From assembly GCF_010907035.1 (NCBI RefSeq), contig NZ_QUMK01000059.1, forward strand, positions 1-37,141: a stretch of 37,141 nt of DNA, written 5' to 3'. The translations under genes and the position numbers were made by a program. Positions within the stretch are counted from its first letter, which is position 1, and each line of letters opens with the position of its first letter. The notes beneath the pieces were generated by a model. The model did not search any database. It saw only the letters and a list, made by a program, of their open reading frames with translations, and was not told the DNA's origin. Source of the stretch: Rhodopseudomonas sp. BR0M22 (GTDB lineage Bacteria; Pseudomonadota; Alphaproteobacteria; Rhizobiales; Xanthobacteraceae). Below are positions 32,060 to 37,141 of the stretch, piece by piece.

Positions 32060-32082
32060 ATTATCAATGATCGATAGATAAT
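32060..32082. promoter_or_regulatory. LysR-type operator candidate between crotonase and LysR genes
   Basis: ATTATC (32060-32065) and GATAAT (32077-32082) are a perfect inverted repeat spaced by 11 bases, the T-N11-A-type arrangement favoured by LysR proteins. The right arm lies four bases before the LysR ATG, so binding would repress lysR and could activate the crotonase gene from its upstream side. No other operator is seen in the 100-base gap. Confidence 0.55.
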
Positions 32083-32086
32083 TTCG

Positions 32087-32917
32087 ATGAATATCCAGCA
32101 CCTCCGCTACTTTCTCGCCGTGATGCGCACCGGCTCGGTGTCGCGCGCCGCCGGCGAACTCGGCATCACCCAGCCGACGCTGTCGCAGGCACTGAAGGGG
32201 CTGGAGCGGGAGTTCGGCGCGCCGCTGTTCGCGCCCGACGGCCGCGGCATTCGCGCGCTGCCGAGCGCCAAGCGCCTCGAAGGCAGAGTGCGCACTGCGC
32301 TGCAAACGCTAGCGGAGGCGAAGCGCGAGCTGAGCGGCCCGGCGCCGGCGCGGCTGAAGCTCGGCGTCCTACCCAGCCTCGCTGCCGATTGGCTGCCGAA
32401 ACTGCTGCCCGCCGAGGACGGTCCGATCGAACTGATCGAAGCACCGGCCGACGAGCTCGAAAAGCTGGTCGCGAGCGGCAGCCTCGATCTGGCGCTGTCG
32501 ATTGCGCCACATCGTAATCTGCACCGCAAGCTGCTCCTCAGCGAGCCGTTCCGGCTGTTCGTGGGGCCGGATCATCCGTGGGCGGGCCGCCGCACCGTGG
32601 CGCTGGCTGAACTCGATGGCCAGCCCTTCGTCCTGCGCCAGGGCTGCGAGCGCGTCGGCACCGGTCGCCGGCTGCTCAGCACTGCGGGCGTGCGGTTTCG
32701 CATCGTCGCCAAGACACGACAGGAATCCACCGCCGCCGCGCTGGTCGCCGCGGGGCTCGGCTGCACGCTGGCCCCGGCAAGCTGGGGCGGCGCGAGCCTG
32801 CGGGCGCTCGACGTCGGCGGACTGACGCTGCAACGCGACGTCACGCTGATCTGGAAACAGGCCACCGGGGCCAAGGCTGCAGCAAAGCTGGCGGCGCGGC
32901 TGCAGGTCCGCGCTTGA
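32087..32917 (+). CDS. LysR-family transcriptional regulator, divergent from the crotonase
   Basis: A 276-residue regulator. The N-terminal winged HTH is clear: MNIQHLRYFLAVMRTGSVSR followed by AAGELGITQPTLSQALKGLE, then a linker helix. The C-terminal inducer domain has two lobes, with GPDHPWAGRRTVALAELDGQ and FVLRQGCERVGTGRRLL around the cleft and ALVAAGLGCTLAPASW in the second lobe. Ligands of this class are typically CoA esters or aromatic acids, but the sequence does not decide. No Shine-Dalgarno is seen before the ATG; only TTCG separates it from a GATAAT box, so transcription may begin at or near the start codon. It is convergent with the molybdenum maturation genes, 11 bases apart. Confidence 0.9.
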   Translation: MNIQHLRYFLAVMRTGSVSRAAGELGITQPTLSQALKGLEREFGAPLFAPDGRGIRALPSAKRLEGRVRTALQTLAEAKRELSGPAPARLKLGVLPSLAADWLPKLLPAEDGPIELIEAPADELEKLVASGSLDLALSIAPHRNLHRKLLLSEPFRLFVGPDHPWAGRRTVALAELDGQPFVLRQGCERVGTGRRLLSTAGVRFRIVAKTRQESTAAALVAAGLGCTLAPASWGGASLRALDVGGLTLQRDVTLIWKQATGAKAAAKLAARLQVRA

Positions 32918-32928
32918 TACGCAGCCGT

Positions 32929-34530
32929 TCAGCCGCGGCGCGCCTGATCGAGCGCCTGCGGCGTGTCGATGTCGAGGAACGCCGCCTCGCCTTCGACCGG
33001 CACTTCGGCCACCGCCTCACCATGCTTGGCGATCAGGTGGCGGGCACCGACGTCGCCGCCCAGCGTCATCAGCTCGGCGAAGAACCGCCGCGACCACAGC
33101 ACCGGATTGCCGCGGCGTCCCTCGGCGACCGGCACCACGATCAACGCGCCGCGATCGGGATCGAACGCACCGATCATCCGGTCGATCAGCGCGGCGTCGA
33201 TCAGCGGCATGTCGCCGAGGCAAACGATCGCACCATCGGCATCATCGCCGAGCGCCGCGATGCCGGTCTTGACCGACGAGGCGATGCCTTGGGCGAAGTC
33301 GGGATTGTGGACGAAGGTGAGATTGAGCCCGTGCAACGCCGCTTCGACCTCGTCGGCCTGATGGCCGGTGACGACGATGGTACGCGCAGCCTGCGAGGCC
33401 AGCGCCTGTTCGGCGACGATCCGCACCAGCGGCTTGCCATTGAGATCGGCGAGCAGCTTGTTCGGCCCGCCCATTCGCGTGCCGCGCCCGGCGGCTAGCA
33501 CGACCGCCGCGACGTTGCGGCCGCTCTCGGCGACCGGCACGCGCGGCTGTGGCCGCGTGACAATTTCCATCAGCAGTCCGCCGACGCCCATCGCGGTGAT
33601 GTCGGCGCGGGTGACAGTAAGCCCCGCGAGCAGCCGCATCAGCACCCAGTCGAAGCCGTTCTCGACCGGCGAGCGCGCACAGCCCGGCGCGCCGAGCAGT
33701 GGCACGCCCGAGACCGAGCCCACCAGCAGCAGATTGCCCGGGTCGACCGGCATGCCGAAATGCGAAATCGTTCCGCCGACCGCGCCGATCGCCGCCGGGA
33801 TGACGTCGCGGCGGTCGGCGATCGCCGAAGCGCCGAACACGATCACCATCTCGGCGCCGAGCCCGAGCAATTCCTTGATCGCGGCCGACAGCGCGGCCTC
33901 TTCATGGGAGATGCGGCGCTCGGCGATGATCTCGGCGCCGGCCGGCGCCAGCCGCTCGGCCGTCACCCGCAGCGTCTTGTCGATCACCTTGGATGCAAGG
34001 CCCGGAAGCAGCGTCGACACCACGCCGACGCGCTTGATCACGTAAGGCGCCACGCGTAGTGCGCTGCCTTGTGCGGCCGCCACCGCGGCGTCGCGCAGCC
34101 GGCCTTCGACGCCGAACGGGATCAGCTTGACGGTGGCGACCATCTCGCCTTCGACCACCGGCTTGAACGCCGGCAGTGTCGCCAGCGTGATCGCCTCGTC
34201 GACCGCATTGATGCGATCGACCGCCGCGCGATCGATTACCAGCACGCCGGTCCGTGCAGCGAACAGATTGGCGCGGCCGGTGAAGGCGCGATCCACGGTG
34301 ATGCCATCGCCAGCGACCGCGCCCGCGACATCCGCCGCCGCGACATCCTCGGACACGTCGCCGGGTTCGAGTTGCACCACCACGATCTCGGCGATGCCGG
34401 CCTTCTCCAAGGCCGCGACTTCAGCCGGACCGATCGTCGTGCCCTTCTTCAGCAACAGACCGTTCTGCCGCAGCGAATGCACGGTGACGCCGCCGATCGC
34501 ATCGGCCGGACGGCGCGGACCGAACTTCAT
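32929..34530 (-). CDS. Molybdopterin-binding / MocA-like cytidylyltransferase fusion
   Basis: A 533-residue two-domain protein of the molybdopterin-binding/GT2-type class, involved in making the molybdopterin cytosine dinucleotide cofactor for CO-dehydrogenase-type hydroxylases. Residues about 1-335 are MoeA/MoaB-like: IKRVGVVSTLLPGLASKVID, IAERRISHEEAALSAAIKEL, then VIVFGASAIADRRDVIPAAI and HFGMPVDPGNLLLVG, a MoeA-type metal/MPT-binding loop. Residues about 338-533 are a nucleotidyltransferase: VVLAAGRGTRMGGPNKLLAD (345-355 Gly loop) and VCLGDMPLIDAALIDRMIGA, with the metal-binding Asp. The ATG at 34530 overlaps the XdhC C-domain gene by four bases. MocA normally stands alone or is fused as here in Rhizobiales. 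It is the last gene seen in the maturation cluster. Confidence 0.9.
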   Translation of the reverse strand: MKFGPRRPADAIGGVTVHSLRQNGLLLKKGTTIGPAEVAALEKAGIAEIVVVQLEPGDVSEDVAAADVAGAVAGDGITVDRAFTGRANLFAARTGVLVIDRAAVDRINAVDEAITLATLPAFKPVVEGEMVATVKLIPFGVEGRLRDAAVAAAQGSALRVAPYVIKRVGVVSTLLPGLASKVIDKTLRVTAERLAPAGAEIIAERRISHEEAALSAAIKELLGLGAEMVIVFGASAIADRRDVIPAAIGAVGGTISHFGMPVDPGNLLLVGSVSGVPLLGAPGCARSPVENGFDWVLMRLLAGLTVTRADITAMGVGGLLMEIVTRPQPRVPVAESGRNVAAVVLAAGRGTRMGGPNKLLADLNGKPLVRIVAEQALASQAARTIVVTGHQADEVEAALHGLNLTFVHNPDFAQGIASSVKTGIAALGDDADGAIVCLGDMPLIDAALIDRMIGAFDPDRGALIVVPVAEGRRGNPVLWSRRFFAELMTLGGDVGARHLIAKHGEAVAEVPVEGEAAFLDIDTPQALDQARRG

Positions 34531-35228
34531 GCTGCAGCCGCCTTGGACGATGCCGGCAGTCGCAGCGCTGCGGTGATCTCGGCCATGATCGACACTGCGA
34601 TTTCGGACGGAGACACTGCGCCGATGGCGAGCCCGATCGGCGCGTGAATGCGGCCGAGGTCGGCATCGGAGGCGCCCTCCCCCTTCAGCCGCTCAAGCCG
34701 CTTGGCATGGGTCTTCTTCGAGCCGAGCGCGCCGATGTAGAAACAGTCGCGGGCGAAGGCGTGCAGCAGCGCCGGATCGTCGATCTTCGGATCGTGCGTC
34801 AGCGCCACGAAGGCGGTGTAGTGATCGATGTTCAGCGGCGGCAGCGCGACGTCCGGCCACTCGGCGATCAGCGGCACCTCGGGGAAGCGCTCAGGACTTG
34901 CGAATGCGGTGCGCGGATCGACCACGGTGACGTCGTAGCCGAGCGAGCGCGCCAGCGGCGCCAGCGCCTGGCTGATGTGCACAGCGCCGACGATCACCAG
35001 CTTGGCGGTCGGCGCGTAGACGTTGAGGAACAGCTTCTGCCCCCCCACCTCCACCGTCGCGCTCTTGCCCATGCGGAGCTGTTTGTCGAGTTCGGCGGCA
35101 AGCGGATCGGCGGCGATGTCGGCGGACTTCACCAGCCGCTGCGCCCCGGTCGCGGTGTCGGTGACGACAATCGCCGGGCGCCGCGCGGCACGTTCGGCGT
35201 TGAGTTGCTGCAGGATCTCGAACTTCAC
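34527..35228 (-). CDS. XdhC/CoxI-family protein, Rossmann C-terminal half
   Basis: A 233-residue protein with the XdhC_C Rossmann fold: LVIVGAVHISQALAPLARSL, then VTVVDPRTAFASPERFPEVP and DCFYIGALGSKKTHAKRLER with IGLAIGAVSPSEIAVSIMAE. XdhC proteins carry molybdenum cofactor to, and sulfurate it for, xanthine-dehydrogenase or CO-dehydrogenase-type enzymes. The N-terminal about 75 residues resemble the connecting part of a full XdhC. The conserved N-domain (with SCGG and SGGCVEG) is encoded separately at 35435-35761, so the family is split here. The start codon is a GTG at 35228 with a poor ribosome site, and 206 bases holding a hairpin repeat lie before it. It overlaps the next gene by four bases. 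Confidence 0.87.
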   Translation of the reverse strand: MKFEILQQLNAERAARRPAIVVTDTATGAQRLVKSADIAADPLAAELDKQLRMGKSATVEVGGQKLFLNVYAPTAKLVIVGAVHISQALAPLARSLGYDVTVVDPRTAFASPERFPEVPLIAEWPDVALPPLNIDHYTAFVALTHDPKIDDPALLHAFARDCFYIGALGSKKTHAKRLERLKGEGASDADLGRIHAPIGLAIGAVSPSEIAVSIMAEITAALRLPASSKAAAA

Positions 35229-35298
35229 AGGCTACGCCCCACTTGCCTAGATCGCACCTCAGAAACCGGCCAGGGGTTACACGCCCGTGGCCGCCACC

Positions 35299-35381
35299 CG
35301 TCATTGCGAGGAGCGAAGCGACGAAGCAATCCAGCTAGGTGCACTGAGCTCCTGGATTGCTTCGCTTCGCTCGCAATGACG
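35299..35381. repeat. Large intergenic hairpin repeat (GTCATTGCGAGGAGCGAAGC family)
   Basis: The left arm CGTCATTGCGAGGAGCGAAG continues to CAATCCAG (35299-35333). The right arm runs from CTGGATTGCTTCGC to GCAATGACG (35352-35381). The two arms are complementary with one small offset, closing a loop of about 18 bases. This is an abundant repeat of Rhodopseudomonas, Bradyrhizobium and relatives. It sits inside the maturation operon, between the two halves of xdhC. Confidence 0.8.
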
Positions 35382-35434
35382 GAGACCATGTTTCAATTCC
35401 TCGATCGCGTTCTCAGCCGCTCTCGCCGCGCGAA

Positions 35435-35761
35435 CTAATCGACCTTTTCGACGAACACCCGGATGGTGCCGCCGCAACTCAGCCCGACCTTCCAGGCGGT
35501 CTCGTCGGCGACCCCGAATTCGAGCAGCTTCGGCGTGCCGCTGTCGATCACGTCGAGCGCTTCGGTGACGACAGCGCCCTCGACGCAGCCGCCCGACACT
35601 GAGCCGAGAAAGGTGCCCTCGTCATTGATCACCAGGCTGGAGCCTGCCGGACGCGGCGCCGATCCCCAGGTTTCGACAACGGTGGCGAGCGCAACGCCGC
35701 GGCCGGCTTTGCGCCAGTCCTCGGCGGCCCGCAGAATGTCTTCGTCGCGATCGAGCTGCAT
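35435..35761 (-). CDS. XdhC/CoxF-type protein, N-terminal domain only
   Basis: A 108-residue stand-alone XdhC_CoxI N-domain. Motifs in order: ATVVETWGSAPRPAGSSLVI (residues 26-45), FLGSVSGGCVEGAVVTEALD (51-70) and the final GLSCGGTIRVFVEKVD with the conserved cysteine (SCGG) that contacts the cofactor. The usual XdhC has this domain fused to a Rossmann domain, here encoded by the next gene. The ATG at 35761 has AGGAG nine bases before it. It follows the VWA gene by 38 bases. It would take part in insertion and sulfuration of the molybdenum cofactor of a CoxL-type enzyme, probably encoded outside the window to the right (inference). Confidence 0.87.
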   Translation of the reverse strand: MQLDRDEDILRAAEDWRKAGRGVALATVVETWGSAPRPAGSSLVINDEGTFLGSVSGGCVEGAVVTEALDVIDSGTPKLLEFGVADETAWKVGLSCGGTIRVFVEKVD

Positions 35762-35799
35762 GGAGGTGTCTCCTCTTGCGTGGCTGTTGCGGGTGCCGG

Positions 35800-37017
35800 T
35801 CAGGCGACGGAACGGATCGTGCTGAAATGGTGCGGCGGCGGTGCCGACGACAGCGCCGAGATCAGCGTGTGCATCGAGGTCAAATTATGCACCGGGCGGA
35901 ATTCGTCAACGTGGGGCAGCATCATTTTGATGCCCTGGGCACGCGGCTCGAAACCGTCGTAGCGCAGCAGCGGATTGAGCCAGATCAGCCGCCGGCAGGA
36001 GCGATGCAGCCGGTCCATCTCGAACGCCAGCTTGGAGTCGCTTTCGCGCTCCAGCCCGTCGGAGATCAAGAGCACGATCGCGCCCTGGCCGAGCACCCGC
36101 CGCGCCCACAGCTTGTTGAAGCTGTGCAGCGAGGTCGCGATCCGCGTGCCCCCGGCCCAATCCTCGACCGAGGAGGTGCAGCTCGCCAGCGCTTCGTCCG
36201 GATCGCGCTGGCGCAGCGCACGGGTGACGTTGGTCAGCCGCGTGCCGAACAGGAACGTCGAGACCCGCTTGCGATCGTCGGTGATGGCGTGGAGGAAGTG
36301 CAGGAACAGCCTCGTGTACTCGCTCATCGAGCCGGAGATATCGAGCAGCGCCACGATCGGCGCCGGCTTGTCGATCAGGCCGAGCCGCTTGATGTCGACG
36401 ACCTCGCCGCCGGTGCGCAACGACACGCGCAAGGTGCGGCGCAGGTCGAGCTTGAGGCCGCGACGATCCGGCCTGACACGCCGGGTGCGCAGCTCGGCCT
36501 GCGGCAGCCGCATCCGCTCGATCGCGCGGGTGACTTCGGCAATCTCCGCCGCGCTCATCTGCGCGAAGTCCTTCTTCTGCAGGATCTCCTTGTCGGAGAC
36601 GGCGAGACGCAATTCCTGCTCCTCGGCCGATGGCATGTCGCGCGTCGCCGCCGGCGACATCGCCTCCTGCACCCGGCGCGAGGCCGGCGGCGGTTTCTTC
36701 TTGGCGGCGTCCGGCAACGGGATCGAATCCAGCATGTGCTGCCAATCCTCGGCGGCGCGAAAAAACAGCGCAAACGCCTGATCGAAGATCAGCAGATGCT
36801 CGCGGCGCTTGACGAAGATCGCTTCCAGCGTGGCGTAGAGATCGTCGCGATGACCGATCTCGATCAGTTGCAGCGCATCCAGCGCGTCGATCACCGCGCC
36901 GGGCCCGACCGGCAGCCCCGCCGCCCGCAGCGCCCGCGCAAAGCCGACCACATTGTCCGCCATCTTGCCGGTCGGCGGATTGAGATGGTCGATCATCGCG
37001 GTCGGATTACGCTGCAT
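35800..37017 (-). CDS. CoxE-like VWA-domain protein (molybdenum hydroxylase maturation)
   Basis: A 405-residue soluble protein of the CoxE family, which works with the MoxR-type ATPase CoxD in assembling the active site of CO-dehydrogenase-like enzymes. The N-terminal half is helical (DNVVGFARALRAAGLPVGPG, then a Pro/Ala/Lys-rich loop around residues 100-130). The VWA domain begins near residue 215, with the metal-ion-dependent adhesion site LLDISGSMSEY (D226, S228, S230), and continues through FLFGTRLTNVTRALRQRDPD and DGLERESDSKLAFEMDR. Start: ATG at 37017, with GAGGAA about 14 bases upstream. The frame continues to 37113 but enters a dispersed repeat and is not coding there. The partner ATPase gene is expected just off the right edge. 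Confidence 0.9.
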   Translation of the reverse strand: MQRNPTAMIDHLNPPTGKMADNVVGFARALRAAGLPVGPGAVIDALDALQLIEIGHRDDLYATLEAIFVKRREHLLIFDQAFALFFRAAEDWQHMLDSIPLPDAAKKKPPPASRRVQEAMSPAATRDMPSAEEQELRLAVSDKEILQKKDFAQMSAAEIAEVTRAIERMRLPQAELRTRRVRPDRRGLKLDLRRTLRVSLRTGGEVVDIKRLGLIDKPAPIVALLDISGSMSEYTRLFLHFLHAITDDRKRVSTFLFGTRLTNVTRALRQRDPDEALASCTSSVEDWAGGTRIATSLHSFNKLWARRVLGQGAIVLLISDGLERESDSKLAFEMDRLHRSCRRLIWLNPLLRYDGFEPRAQGIKMMLPHVDEFRPVHNLTSMHTLISALSSAPPPHHFSTIRSVA

Positions 37018-37034
37018 CTGACGACAACCTATTC

Positions 37035-37089
37035 CTCGGTCATTCCGGGGCGCGCGCAGCCTGCTCCCTCTCCCGCTTGCGGGAGAGGG
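37035..37089. repeat. Composite dispersed repeat at the right edge
   Basis: The stretch from about 37038 copies the TCATTCCGGGGCGCGCGCA head also found at 1190. It continues into CCCTCTCCCGC (37066-37076), TT, GCGGGAGAGGG (37079-37089), a perfect 11-bp hairpin. GGTGGGGTGAGGGC follows, another phrase common in intergenic repeats. It lies upstream of the CoxE start and explains the false N-terminal extension of that frame. Confidence 0.7.
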
Positions 37090-37141
37090 GTGGGGTGAGG
37101 GCGACGCGAGCACAGTGCCTGGGGCTCCCCCACCCCAGCCC

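Noticed and set aside
37018-37113. N-terminal extension of the CoxE-like frame
   Set aside because: It translates a dispersed repeat (CCCTCTCCCGC hairpin); the VWA protein starts at 37017.
1-37141. tRNA, rRNA, CRISPR array, insertion sequence or prophage
   Set aside because: I saw no regularly spaced repeats, no transposase-like product and no tRNA-like cloverleaf; the repeats present are intergenic hairpins.

Overview
The window looks like chromosome from Rhodopseudomonas palustris or a very close Nitrobacteraceae/Bradyrhizobiaceae relative. The strongest evidence is a ferredoxin reductase gene (18584-19801) that I recognise as palustrisredoxin reductase (PuR), the NADH-dependent partner of the R. 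palustris CYP199A2 system. High GC, very long antisense shadow ORFs, phasin/PHA genes, a BcsS protein, an aerobic phenylacetate gene and dispersed hairpin repeats typical of this family all agree. I see no tRNA, rRNA, CRISPR array, insertion sequence or phage gene. The content is ordinary chromosomal, with a few small uncharacterised modules.

Layout. 1-1169: the 5' part of paaA (minus strand, running off the left edge) and a divergent TetR-family regulator, with an operator-like palindrome between them. 1405-3552: a polyhydroxyalkanoate-granule neighbourhood made of a phasin gene with a TGC-rich upstream inverted repeat, then a three-gene minus-strand group (DUF6489 protein, alpha/beta hydrolase, PhaE/phasin-like protein). 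3643-4896: a DadA-like FAD amine oxidoreductase. 5174-10316: a TetR - adaptor - RND efflux operon of MexHI type with no outer-membrane factor. 10554-15713: a cytochrome P450, a large L,D-transpeptidase, a two-domain VOC protein and a PfkB-family kinase. 15837-19801: an orphan TonB-dependent receptor and PuR. 19924-22553: a GT39 glycosyltransferase and a GT2-GtrA fusion in one operon, probably for decorating envelope glycolipid. 22804-25030: a DUF72 protein, a small unknown protein and BcsS. 25044-28676: a TetR (CecR-like) - HlyD lipoprotein - ABC ATPase - ABC permease operon resembling E. coli ybiH-ybhGFSR. 28749-31132: a diguanylate cyclase, a small membrane protein, DUF2000 and DUF4189 proteins. 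31234-32917: a crotonase and a divergent LysR regulator. 32929-37017: the accessory genes of a CO-dehydrogenase/xanthine-dehydrogenase-type molybdenum hydroxylase (VWA/CoxE, split XdhC, and a molybdopterin-binding/cytidylyltransferase fusion), all on the minus strand and continuing off the right edge.

How the genes work together. Two unrelated exporters (RND and ABC) share one control design: a TetR gene comes first in the operon, and its palindromic operator lies inside a promoter so close to the start codon that the mRNA is probably leaderless. The PHA module and the cox-type maturation module are coherent functional units. The P450 has no ferredoxin or reductase beside it, but PuR lies about 7 kb away. 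The most original candidates are the double-YkuD transpeptidase, the twin leaderless TetR switches, the DUF6489-hydrolase-phasin-like PHA module and a small membrane-protein gene whose Shine-Dalgarno overlaps a hairpin. I see no wholly new multi-gene system.
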